A DNA stretch of 64,000 nucleotides from Enterobacter pseudoroggenkampii (GTDB taxonomy: Bacteria; Pseudomonadota; Gammaproteobacteria; Enterobacterales; Enterobacteriaceae): contig NZ_JAPMLV010000003.1 in assembly GCF_026420145.1 (NCBI RefSeq), positions 62,001 to 126,000 on the forward strand, read 5' to 3'. The notes under the pieces are model-generated. The model saw only the letters and a list, made by a program, of their open reading frames with translations. It ran no database searches and was not told where the DNA came from. Each line of letters starts with the position of its first letter. Position 1 is the first letter of the stretch. Of this stretch, positions 51,412 through 59,343 are shown in pieces. A program made the translations under genes and the position numbers.

Positions 51412-52500
51412 TTACCCCAGCCTCTCCACCCTCGTCTCCCCCTCCACCATCGACAGCTGATACAGCGAAAACGACCTCTGCTTCTCAATCAACATCGCCA
51501 GCTCCGGCGAGTGGCTGGTGAGCCAGATCTGCGAGTAGCGGCTGGCCTCGGCGATTAAGCTCGCCAGCGCGGGCAGCATCTGCGGGTGCAGGCTGTTTTC
51601 CGGTTCGTTCAACGCGATAAACGCCGGTGGACGCGGGCTGAGCAGCGCTACCGCCAGGCACAGGAAGCGCAGGGTGCCGTCGGAGAACTCCGCCGGTTCC
51701 AGCGGCCTGCTCAGCCCCTCGCGCTGCATCATCATGCGAAAACGTCCGCCGGTGTTGTCGCTGTAAAACACGCAGCCGGGGAAGGCCTGATCGAGAATGC
51801 GCATCAGCAGCAGCTCGTCGCCAATCTCGACGATAGTCTGAAACGCGGCCGCCAGGTTGGCGCCGTCGCTGGCCAGCACCGGGGAGCGGAAGCCGACCTG
51901 CGGAGCCCGCATCGCCGAGCCCGATGAGACGGAAAACTCATGATAAAAGCGCCAGTTACGCAGGGACTCGCGCATCTGGGACACTTCCGGGTAAAGATGC
52001 GGTTCGCCGAGCTGTCCGAATACCGATTCGTTCTCGTACAGCGTGCCGCTGTGGGTCACCTTCTCGTGATGCACGTTGTTCAGAAAGACCGCCTGGTTCT
52101 TACGTTTCATCAGCTGTGACGAAGGCCGACGGTGCTGGCCGCTCAGCCAGATGGACTCCTCTTTGATCACCGGGTCGAGCTGAAACTGCGAGGGATAGGG
52201 CAGCTTCTCCACAAACCCGACCTGCAGCTCGTATTCGTAGGTCTCTGTTTCTACGGCCAGATTCATCCGCCGCAGTTGGTCGCTGCGGGTTTTGCCTGCC
52301 CAGAACACCTTCAGAATGCCGCCCTCGTTCGCCAGCGCCTGGGAAAACTGCCCCTGGGCGGCGCTGTGCATCAGATGTATCGCCTTGTAAATATTGGATT
52401 TCCCGGTACCATTCGGCCCGAAGACGATGTTGAGCTGCTCCAGCTCCAGCGACATCTCGCGGATGGAGCGGTAGTTTTGAATGTGCAGGGTGTTGATCAC
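51412..52500 (-). CDS. AAA family ATPase (RecF/SMC-like)
   Basis: 362 residues from a GTG at 52500, preceded by AGGGG; the frame is open to 52563. Walker A is FGPNGTGKSN with K34, after INTLHIQNYRSIREMSLELEQ typical of RecF/ABC-type ATPases. The signature-like EFSDGTLRFLCL is near 275, Walker B is ALNEPENSLHPQ, and LTSHSPEL is the switch. No partner nuclease or protease is adjacent. The role is unknown; such single-gene ATPases include both housekeeping and OLD-like defence proteins. Confidence 0.8.
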   Translation of the reverse strand: MINTLHIQNYRSIREMSLELEQLNIVFGPNGTGKSNIYKAIHLMHSAAQGQFSQALANEGGILKVFWAGKTRSDQLRRMNLAVETETYEYELQVGFVEKLPYPSQFQLDPVIKEESIWLSGQHRRPSSQLMKRKNQAVFLNNVHHEKVTHSGTLYENESVFGQLGEPHLYPEVSQMRESLRNWRFYHEFSVSSGSAMRAPQVGFRSPVLASDGANLAAAFQTIVEIGDELLLMRILDQAFPGCVFYSDNTGGRFRMMMQREGLSRPLEPAEFSDGTLRFLCLAVALLSPRPPAFIALNEPENSLHPQMLPALASLIAEASRYSQIWLTSHSPELAMLIEKQRSFSLYQLSMVEGETRVERLG

Positions 52501-52647
52501 TGGCAGGCCCCTTTTTTGCAGAATAAGCCTGTATATAATCACAGGCTTTTGGATGAAATGCAAAAAAGAGACGACAGTGAGGATGTCGTCTAAACGGGGT
52601 ACTGCTTTGGGCCTCTACGGGTCAATGGGGCCTTCGCATTTTTATGA

Positions 52648-53607
52648 TCACTTGACTGCCAGACGCAGACCCAAATCATCAGGATAGGGATCAAAGTAGT
52701 TTTGCGTCATCAGATATCGGTCGGGGTATTCGGCCAGGTAATGCTTCAGCAGCGTGATCGGGGCGAGAATAGGCAACTGCCCGTTGCGATAGTGCAGGAT
52801 CACGTCGCGCAGCTCGCCGCGCTGGCGGGTGTTCAGCTGGCTACGGAAATACCCCTGAATATGCATCAGCACGTTGGTGTGATTTTTCCGCGAGGCGGGT
52901 TTTTTCAGGATGGTCATCAGCTTTTCCCGATACGCCACGAAGAAGGCATCCAGGTCTTCCCACTCGTGCAGCGAGGCAACGAACGGGCCGATTTCACGGT
53001 AGCCTGCCTGATGGTGCGCCAGCAGCTGAAGTTTGTAACGGCTGTGGAAGTCCAGCAGCGCACGGCGTGTGAGGCCATTTTTACGCAGCGTGTTCAGTTC
53101 GTGCAGGGCAAAAACACGTTCGACAAAGTTTTCCCGCAGCACCGGATCGTGCAGACGTCCGTCCTCTTCCACGGGCAGCCACGGCCAGGTTTCAAGGAGG
53201 GCGGCGGTGAACAGCCCGACCCCCTCCTTGCGGCCCCGGTTGCCGTTTTCATCATACAGACGCACGCGTTCCATGCCGCAGCTTGGGGATTTAGCGCAGA
53301 CGATAAAACCAGCGAGATCGCCGATTTTCGGCAAAAAATCTGCCGTAAAGTCCGCCATTTTCTGCGTAACGTCTTCATGAGGCGCATGGCTAAAACGCAT
53401 CTGCGTTTCACCGTGTTCCGTCACGATCAGACGCAGCGCCGGGCGAGGGGTCGGCAGGCCGATGGCCATTTCCGGGCAGACGGGCCTGAAATTCACCCAC
53501 TGGGCCAGCTCATCCATGACGAAGCCCATACGCTTGTGTCCGCCGTCAAAGCGAACGGCGGATCCGGTCAAACATCCGCTAATACCGAGCACAGGTTTCG
53601 TTGTCAT
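52648..53607 (-). CDS. DUF523-DUF1722 protein (YbgA-like)
   Basis: 319 residues. The N-terminal DUF523 domain (1-145) has the conserved cysteines in SGCLTG, RPVCPE and CAKSPSCG; the family includes thiouracil desulfidase TudS, a 4Fe-4S enzyme. The C-terminal DUF1722 (about 190-305) is the part found alone in E. coli YbgA, with HHQAGYREIG and GYFRSQL. A possible role is sulfur removal from thiolated bases (inference from the family). In many enterobacteria such genes neighbour MerR-type and photolyase genes. Confidence 0.82.
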   Translation of the reverse strand: MTTKPVLGISGCLTGSAVRFDGGHKRMGFVMDELAQWVNFRPVCPEMAIGLPTPRPALRLIVTEHGETQMRFSHAPHEDVTQKMADFTADFLPKIGDLAGFIVCAKSPSCGMERVRLYDENGNRGRKEGVGLFTAALLETWPWLPVEEDGRLHDPVLRENFVERVFALHELNTLRKNGLTRRALLDFHSRYKLQLLAHHQAGYREIGPFVASLHEWEDLDAFFVAYREKLMTILKKPASRKNHTNVLMHIQGYFRSQLNTRQRGELRDVILHYRNGQLPILAPITLLKHYLAEYPDRYLMTQNYFDPYPDDLGLRLAVK

Positions 53608-53709
53608 GGTGTTGTCCTCCCGTTCATATAACTAAAACTTACACAACATGACTAATTTGTCCAAGTATTCGCGGAACTATTTTTTATAATCCTTTAAAAT
53701 CAATGCGTC

Positions 53710-54120
53710 TTAACTGCCCTTGTAGGTCGAGTAACCGTACTGACTCAGCAGAAGCGGGATGTGCAGTTTCTCGTTTGTGCGGGTCACGGTAAACAGCACC
53801 GGGATCTCCGGGAAGAAGGAGTCGAGCTTTTTGCCGTGGAAGTAATCTGCGGTTTTGAAGGTCACTTTATACACGCCAGGCTGCATGTCCTGATCCTGCG
53901 GATAGAGCGATTTGATACGGCCGTCGTGGTCGGTTTTGCCGCTGGCAATCGGGGTCCATTTGTCCTGCTGCTGCTTCTCCAGCGTAACGGTCACGTCTGA
54001 TGGCGGCATCCCGGTTTGCTGGTCGAGGATGTGTACGCTCAGGGTGCCGGCCGGGGCGCTAAAGGCGGCAGGGGCAAAGGCCATCGAGGCCAGGATCAGC
54101 AGAGGGGCAGTTTTTTTCAT
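53710..54120 (-). CDS. hiuH: periplasmic 5-hydroxyisourate hydrolase
   Basis: Transthyretin-like enzyme of urate breakdown, 136 residues. The signal peptide is about 21 residues (MAFAPAAFSA). Active-site histidine is in GTLSVHILDQQTG; KTDHDGRIKSL holds the conserved Arg. The C-terminal tetrapeptide is YKGS instead of the family YRGS. No urate oxidase or OHCU decarboxylase gene is nearby. Confidence 0.9.
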   Translation of the reverse strand: MKKTAPLLILASMAFAPAAFSAPAGTLSVHILDQQTGMPPSDVTVTLEKQQQDKWTPIASGKTDHDGRIKSLYPQDQDMQPGVYKVTFKTADYFHGKKLDSFFPEIPVLFTVTRTNEKLHIPLLLSQYGYSTYKGS

Positions 54121-54219
54121 GGTGTTTTCCTGTGGGGTTATTCGTCACTGGAAAACGTTAGCATCTGCGGCGCGGGAAAATATTCAACTTTTCGTGAAGA
54201 TTCCCGCAGGAGAAAATGA

Positions 54220-54945
54220 TCAGAGGATAATCACTTCAAGCGATACCTGCTGCTGCCACTGCTCCAGCTGCTTTTTCCGCCCGGCGGTGAGTTTGCCGCT
54301 GGTGACCAGCAGCCATTTGCGCTCCGGGAAAATTTCCGGTGCCAGCGCGTCAGGCGGAACCGGCAGGATGTCGATCCGGTGGCCCTGTCCGGTGCGCGTT
54401 AGGGCTTCGAGCCAGATCTCGCACGGGTCGTTGAGGTGCCAGCCGCTGAGCAGAATATTATCGCCCGGCGCTTTTTTATCGCCTTCGAGGCAAAACGAGG
54501 TGTAGGCGATGAGGATGCCGTCGAGGATCGCGCGCAGGGTCATGGCGGCGGCGACGTTGGCCGAAACCTGGCTGCGCAGCGGGCGCAGCACGTTCGCGAC
54601 CAGCTCCGGCCTTGGGTATTCACGTCCGGCGTCGTAAATCATCTGGCGCAGGGATTCGACTTTGCCGTCCTGCAGGCGTTGCAGCATGTTCTGCTGCAGG
54701 GTTTGCCAGTTGTTGGTCCGTCCCGGCGTCGGGCGTTCCAGCAGCGGTTTGACCTGGCCAATCGGAACGCCTTTTTTTACCCAGTCGAGGATTTTGAGCG
54801 CCTGCTGGACGTCCTCATCGCTGTACTGGCGGTGTCCGCCTTCCGTGCGCTGTGGCTTGAGTAAACCATAGCGACGCTGCCACGCCCGCAGGGTGGTGGC
54901 GGTGATGCCGCTGAGTCGGGCGAATTCGCCGATGGAGTAAGCCAT
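54220..54945 (-). CDS. MerR family regulator, MlrA-like
   Basis: 241 residues. The MerR DNA-binding domain is at the N-terminus (YSIGEFARLSGITATTLRAWQRRYGLLKPQRTEGGHRQYSDEDV), followed by a B12-binding-like C-terminal domain as in MlrA and BluR. RYGLLKPQRT matches E. coli MlrA exactly, but later regions diverge, so this is a paralogue. The divergent blc starts 118 bp away and may be a target. Confidence 0.82.
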   Translation of the reverse strand: MAYSIGEFARLSGITATTLRAWQRRYGLLKPQRTEGGHRQYSDEDVQQALKILDWVKKGVPIGQVKPLLERPTPGRTNNWQTLQQNMLQRLQDGKVESLRQMIYDAGREYPRPELVANVLRPLRSQVSANVAAAMTLRAILDGILIAYTSFCLEGDKKAPGDNILLSGWHLNDPCEIWLEALTRTGQGHRIDILPVPPDALAPEIFPERKWLLVTSGKLTAGRKKQLEQWQQQVSLEVIIL

Positions 54946-55062
54946 GTCCGTGTCCAGAGTGGAGGAATACTCTCAATATACTACGGATTTTCCCGAACGG
55001 GATGAAGCGCCGAAACGGTGCACTACACTTAACGTCCAACCGTGCAAATGAAAGGAATTCTC

Positions 55063-55587
55063 ATGAAGCTATGGCCTGTTGTGACCGGTGTTGCCATTGC
55101 GCTGACGCTGGTCGCCTGTAAATCCCCCACGCCGCCGAAGGGCGTGCAGCCGATTTCTGGTTTTGACGCCAGCCGCTATCTCGGCAAATGGTACGAGGTC
55201 GCCCGTCTGGAAAACCGCTTTGAACGCGGGCTGGAGCAGGTAACCGCCACCTACGGCAAGCGCAGCGACGGCGGCATCAGCGTGCTCAACCGGGGCTACG
55301 ATCCGGTGAAGAACAAGTGGAATGAGAGCGAGGGGAAAGCGTACTTTACCGGCGAGCCGACCACGGCCGCGCTCAAGGTGTCGTTCTTCGGCCCGTTCTA
55401 CGGCGGCTATAACGTGATCAAGCTCGACGATAAGTACCAGTACGCGCTGGTCAGCGGCCCGAACCGCGATTACCTGTGGATCCTGTCGCGCACGCCAACG
55501 ATCCCGGATGCGGTGAAGCAGGATTACCTGAACATCGCGCGCAGTCTGGGCTTCCGGGTTGACCAGCTGGTGTGGGTGAAGCAATAA
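55063..55587 (+). CDS. blc: outer-membrane lipocalin Blc
   Basis: Lipoprotein lipocalin of 174 residues (177 in E. coli). The lipobox is LVAC with C19; Lys at +2 does not retain it in the inner membrane. Lipocalin motifs are YLGKWYEVAR and a later ALVSGPNRDYLWILSR. It binds lysophospholipids or fatty acids and is linked to membrane stress in E. coli. The ATG at 55063 follows AAAGGAA. Confidence 0.93.
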   Translation: MKLWPVVTGVAIALTLVACKSPTPPKGVQPISGFDASRYLGKWYEVARLENRFERGLEQVTATYGKRSDGGISVLNRGYDPVKNKWNESEGKAYFTGEPTTAALKVSFFGPFYGGYNVIKLDDKYQYALVSGPNRDYLWILSRTPTIPDAVKQDYLNIARSLGFRVDQLVWVKQ

Positions 55588-55665
55588 AAATCGTGCTTTC
55601 TTCCTGGGGCATTACTGGCCCGCCTGGATAGACTTCCGTTAAAAGCCTAACGGAGGGAAGACGAC

Positions 55666-56712
55666 ATGAACTGGCAGCCTTTTCGCGGCGATGCGCCGGA
55701 AAATATGACGATTTTTAGCGCGTCATTTCCCGACGTCAGCGACCAGTGGCCGATGAAAGACGACGCTGCCCGTGAGATCGCCTCCCTTGACCGCGCCCTG
55801 AAAGCCGATCCAGCGCTCCGGCCGCCGCGGGTGGAGTACGACGAAGGGGGGCAGGCCGTGCTTGTCCCGCAGAACCGCTATTCCGAACAGGCCTTTCGCA
55901 ACCGCCCGGCGCTCACCGCGTGGCGCACCCGGCTGGTGCCCTCCGCGCTGGCGCTGTTTGTGGTGCAAAACCCGCTAGAAGATCGCCTGCCTGACGGCAC
56001 TAAAATGGACAGCGACAGCCGCCAATGGTTTATCCACGCAAATGATGCTGTTGGCGTGCGTTCCCGCGCCAGGGTGCTGGCCGCGCTGGTGGATAAGTAC
56101 ATTCACAACGAGAGCGAGAACAACTGGGTCAGCCTCGCGAGCGGTGCCGCCATCCCGGTGCTGGAGGCGCTGCGTGAAGCAAAGCTCGACGGCCAGCAGG
56201 TCTATCTCACGCTGGTAGACAAAGACCCCGTTGCGCTCAGCTGGGCCGAAACCATGGCGGCGCAGGAAGGCATTGTGGTGGGTGAACAGCTGACGCTGCT
56301 CAGGCGCAACCTGCTCCATACGCTGGTGCGTAACGAGGACCTGCTGCTGGAGCTGGGCGAGCATCAGGCCGAACTGGTCGATGCGCTGGGGATCTTCGAA
56401 TACTTCAATGATACCGATGCGGTGACTTTCCTCCAGCGCGCGCTGCGGCTGGTCAAGCCCGGCGGGGCGGTGATTGTGTCGAACATGCTCACCAGTAGCC
56501 CGCACATTGACTTTGTGCTGCGTGGTATCGGCTGGGAGGATATTCACCCGAGGACGCTGCAGCAGCTGCAGGATATCCACCTCGCGGCGGGCGTGCCGGT
56601 GGAAAACGTCACCGTGGTCGTGCCTAAGGACGGGGTGTACGCGGTGATGGAGATTAGGGTAGGGGATGAAAAACCGCACGGTCAGTTCCCTCTCCCTGAG
56701 GGAGAGGGTTAG
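55666..56712 (+). CDS. predicted class I SAM-dependent methyltransferase
   Basis: 348 residues. A Rossmann methyltransferase core is visible at about 160-310: NNWVSLASGAAIPVLEAL, then VYLTLVDKDPVAL (acidic end of strand 2), VDALGIFEYF, and LVKPGGAVIVSNM. An N-terminal helical part precedes it. The substrate is unknown. GGAGGGAAGACGAC precedes the ATG. The last eight codons and the TAG stop lie inside a dispersed repeat, so the native C-terminus may have been replaced. Confidence 0.75.
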   Translation: MNWQPFRGDAPENMTIFSASFPDVSDQWPMKDDAAREIASLDRALKADPALRPPRVEYDEGGQAVLVPQNRYSEQAFRNRPALTAWRTRLVPSALALFVVQNPLEDRLPDGTKMDSDSRQWFIHANDAVGVRSRARVLAALVDKYIHNESENNWVSLASGAAIPVLEALREAKLDGQQVYLTLVDKDPVALSWAETMAAQEGIVVGEQLTLLRRNLLHTLVRNEDLLLELGEHQAELVDALGIFEYFNDTDAVTFLQRALRLVKPGGAVIVSNMLTSSPHIDFVLRGIGWEDIHPRTLQQLQDIHLAAGVPVENVTVVVPKDGVYAVMEIRVGDEKPHGQFPLPEGEG

Positions 56713-56720
56713 GGTGAGGG
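56688..56720. repeat. dispersed palindromic repeat, copy 3
   Basis: CCCTCTCCC-TGA-GGGAGAGGG followed by TTAGGGTGAGGG. Same unit as 42-76 and 24772-24807; here it overlaps the 3' end of the methyltransferase gene. Confidence 0.8.
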
Positions 56721-56778
56721 GGGAACAGACCGCAAAGCGTGACTTGAAATAATTCGGTTTTCCAAACATGATCCCCCC

Positions 56779-57222
56779 ATGAAAATAGAAACCGCACTCC
56801 CCTCACACTTCGAACGTCTGGTCGCGATCTGGGAATCCTCCGTCCGCGCCACCCATCATTTTTTGCAGGAAAGCGATATTGCGGCGCTGCGCCCGTTATT
56901 GCTTAACGCCTATCTGCCTAACCTCAAGGTCGTGATGGCCCGCGATGATGCAGGCGTTATTCACGGCTTTTTAGGCGTGGATGAAAACCGTATTGAAATG
57001 CTGTTTGTTGATGACGCGAGCCGGGGGAAGGGCGTCGGGAAATTTCTGCTGCAACACGCCATCGCAGCGTTCGGCGCGAACGAAGTGGACGTGAATGAGC
57101 AGAACCCGCAGGGCGTGGGATTTTATCGCCATATGGGGTTTGAGCAGGTCGGACGCTCGGAACTGGACGGGCAGGGGAATCCGTTTCCGCTGTTGCATAT
57201 GCGGTTGGGTGGACAGGCTTAA
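56779..57222 (+). CDS. GNAT acetyltransferase, YjaB-like
   Basis: 147 residues, the length of E. coli YjaB, with shared landmarks RATHHFLQE, RIEMLFVDDASRGKGVGKFLL (acetyl-CoA loop), DVNEQNPQGVGFYRHMGF and GRSELDGQGNPFPLL. Function in E. coli is only partly known. A degraded copy of about 85 bp from its middle (56944-57030) recurs at 58908-58991, beyond the toxin-immunity pair. Confidence 0.87.
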   Translation: MKIETALPSHFERLVAIWESSVRATHHFLQESDIAALRPLLLNAYLPNLKVVMARDDAGVIHGFLGVDENRIEMLFVDDASRGKGVGKFLLQHAIAAFGANEVDVNEQNPQGVGFYRHMGFEQVGRSELDGQGNPFPLLHMRLGGQA

Positions 57223-57461
57223 CGCCCTTGACCTGCTCCCCATTGATTAATACACAGTAATGCTGGCAATTTCTTCATCGACTTTGAGAGTAACTGCGAA
57301 CTTCAGTTCCTCGCTCGTAGCGGACGTTTTCTGGTCCATCTCCGGTCAGACATAACCCAGGCAGGGTATGTGGTCAATCAACCGCGGGGCATTAGGGGTC
57401 TTTGCCTGTTGCCTGGAATGCGCAATAATTGGGCGTATAACGGCAGCGTAAAAGGGACACT
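57223..57461. other. intergenic spacer with one small frame
   Basis: No recognised gene. A 30-codon minus-strand frame at 57247-57339 (ATG to TAA, ending ASITVY) is open but matches nothing known to the annotator. The region may be a leftover of whatever preceded the toxin module. Confidence 0.3.
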
Positions 57462-58526
57462 ATGCTTCATCACAGTCAGGCAATGTCACTGGACGACATC
57501 TACCTTGAGGACATTCCTCACATTATCCATCCGGACACTGCGGCAGGAGATCTCGCAGAAACTGCACTGCCCAACCGCATAATTCAGGAGTGGAATTTAC
57601 CACAGGGCTACACCCGGTTTGTCAGCCGTTATCAACCGTTTCACTGGCAGCATCCGTGGATGGCATACCGTGACACTCTTGCCGACATCAAATCTGGGAA
57701 GCTCGTTCTGCTGAGAAAAGACATAACCGGGCATGCTATTTCGGGAGTGTTGACGACATCCGGTGACCTTCGCAATGATCTGCCGCTGTTCCTTCATACC
57801 CGGCTCAGCCATCTCCTGTCCCGGCAACTGAAACGCCCGGGATATCACGTTCGCCCGGCGGCACCTGCGCAACATGCTCAGGCTGCAAAAATCATCAACA
57901 GCAAAGCTGCTGGTCGCTTGTTGGCCGCGGGCGGGATCTATAATGGCAATATCGAGGGATTCCATCAGACCGCGCAGCAGCTCGGTGGCGATGCGCCAGC
58001 GGGTTACAATCAGGTTATGGACAATAAAGGGCTGGTTATTGCTGGCGCTTCTGTTGCTGCGGGTCTTGGCCTTGGCAGACTGGGGGCGGCGAGTGAGCTT
58101 AACAATCTCCATGTTCTGGGAAAAGTCGAGGGTGAATACTCGATGATAAAGCCCGGACCATTAAATGAGCGCTTTGCCGAAACATTCTCAGGCGGAGCTT
58201 ACAAGGAAATAACATTGTCCCAGGACACCACATTTTTTAGAGGTGGTCAAAGCGGCACAGAGTTGGGTCGATTTTTCAGTTATGAACGACCTTTAGGAGT
58301 ACTACAGACGCGTGTCGATAAAGCTGTGTTACCAAAATGGCCTGACGGTTCTGAATCTGTGATCGATAGTTTTTATGAGATAAAAATTCCTGCAGGATCG
58401 AAGGTATATGTCGGAGAGGTGGGCTACCAGTCTGATATTTTCCCTGGAGGTACTGAGCAAGTCGTAATCCCTGCGCCTTGGAATATTCCAGGCGTAGAGA
58501 CGGTTAATTTTGGGGGATTGAAATGA
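57462..58526 (+). CDS. polymorphic toxin with probable ADP-ribosyltransferase domain
   Basis: 354 residues without a signal peptide. The N-terminal part (1-170, with GYTRFVSRYQPFHWQHPWMAYRDTL) is a helical trafficking-type region not recognised further. A short hydrophobic glycine-rich linker (VIAGASVAAGLGLG) follows, then a C-terminal domain from about 215. That domain has TTFFRGGQ, GRFFSYERP and VYVGEVGYQ, compatible with an R-S-E ADP-ribosyltransferase, and ends GGTEQVVIPAPWNIPGV as in Rhs toxins of the TreTu type, which modify EF-Tu. The family call is tentative. GC falls sharply in this half. AAGGGA precedes the ATG. It overlaps the next gene by 4 bp. Confidence 0.7.
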   Translation: MLHHSQAMSLDDIYLEDIPHIIHPDTAAGDLAETALPNRIIQEWNLPQGYTRFVSRYQPFHWQHPWMAYRDTLADIKSGKLVLLRKDITGHAISGVLTTSGDLRNDLPLFLHTRLSHLLSRQLKRPGYHVRPAAPAQHAQAAKIINSKAAGRLLAAGGIYNGNIEGFHQTAQQLGGDAPAGYNQVMDNKGLVIAGASVAAGLGLGRLGAASELNNLHVLGKVEGEYSMIKPGPLNERFAETFSGGAYKEITLSQDTTFFRGGQSGTELGRFFSYERPLGVLQTRVDKAVLPKWPDGSESVIDSFYEIKIPAGSKVYVGEVGYQSDIFPGGTEQVVIPAPWNIPGVETVNFGGLK

Positions 58527-58810
58527 AATCAGAAATACATACGTTACTTAATCAAATCATTGAATTACTTGTCTCTTGTGATGAAAGTGTTTGGTCAAAA
58601 AGACTAATTTATTATCGTGAGCACCTGGATTCTGATTATGACCAGGTCGTGTTAGGTATTAGGTCTATTTTCAGAGGGGCTGGTTCCTTTAACGACTTAA
58701 TATTGCAAAATAACGGCAAAATGCTGCAAGCTGAAAACAATACCCTTAATGAGTTATCAGATAAGCTATACAGCTTAATAAAAGCAGAGATCTCAGAGCG
58801 TAATATCTGA
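58523..58810 (+). CDS. probable cognate immunity protein
   Basis: Small cytoplasmic protein of 95 residues, ATGA-overlapped with the toxin gene. The segment RGAGSFNDLIL resembles the GSFNDLVL motif of the DUF6966 family found beside polymorphic toxins; this is from memory and needs a profile search. It is AT-rich and helical. Position and coupling make it the immunity protein. Confidence 0.7.
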   Translation: MKSEIHTLLNQIIELLVSCDESVWSKRLIYYREHLDSDYDQVVLGIRSIFRGAGSFNDLILQNNGKMLQAENNTLNELSDKLYSLIKAEISERNI

Positions 58811-58907
58811 AAGATTTCGCTGAAAATAACTGTCACAGGGCTGAATATCAGCCCTGTCCTGCTGCCCACCGGCAGTTACACGGAGTTAATCGTCGCGCTC
58901 AGCCTTG

Positions 58908-58991
58908 GATGACGCAGGCGTTATTCACGGCTTTTTAGGCATGGATGAAACCGCATTGAAATGCTGTTTGTGAATGATGCGAGCCGGGGGA
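58908..58991 (+). pseudogene. fragment of the YjaB-like GNAT gene
   Basis: About 84 bases match 56944-57030 with roughly six substitutions and a one-base deletion. Long identical runs include GCAGGCGTTATTCACGGCTT and GCGAGCCGGGGGA. No start, no stop in frame and no ends of the gene are present. The fragment is in the same orientation as the intact gene, so the pair forms a direct repeat around the toxin module. Confidence 0.8.
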
Positions 58992-58997
58992 CCGGGA

Positions 58998-59227
58998 TTA
59001 GCGCTTAGCCTGCTTATCCCATTTTAATAAGCCGACGATATCTTTCTCACCCTCGGCTTCTTTCAGCAGGCGCTGCTTTTTTTCAAACTCAATGTATTCT
59101 GAGCACGCCTTTTCATCAGCCACTTTCTTGCTGATCTTGCCTGCCCCTTCTAAAACGTCCGGTCGTTAAATTGCAGGAACTGCTCGAGTTTGGTTTGCCT
59201 GTCTCGTAATAAATCGTAAAGCTGAAC
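58998..59227 (-). pseudogene. rhuM-like gene remnant
   Basis: The minus strand encodes a C-terminal fragment, LYDLLRDRQTKLEQFLQFND, then, after a one-base deletion in GACCGGACG, RDVLEGAGKISKKVADEKA and onward to WDKQAKR and stop. The pattern FLxFNxRxVLxxAGKISKxxA is the C-terminus of RhuM-family proteins. There is no start; the upstream part is lost. rhuM is a gene of Salmonella island SPI-3, also at selC. Confidence 0.6.
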
Positions 59228-59343
59228 TCACTAAACTGTGCTCTCCATACAATAAAATATCATATAAGAAATTGTGCAGTTATTTTTCAGAATTACATTA
59301 CATTGAAACTACTCTTCTGGACCAAATTGTGGAGCAGCGCTAT

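Noticed and set aside
57247..57339. 30-codon minus-strand frame as a gene
   Set aside because: No ribosome site or homology could be recognised; kept only as part of the intergenic description.
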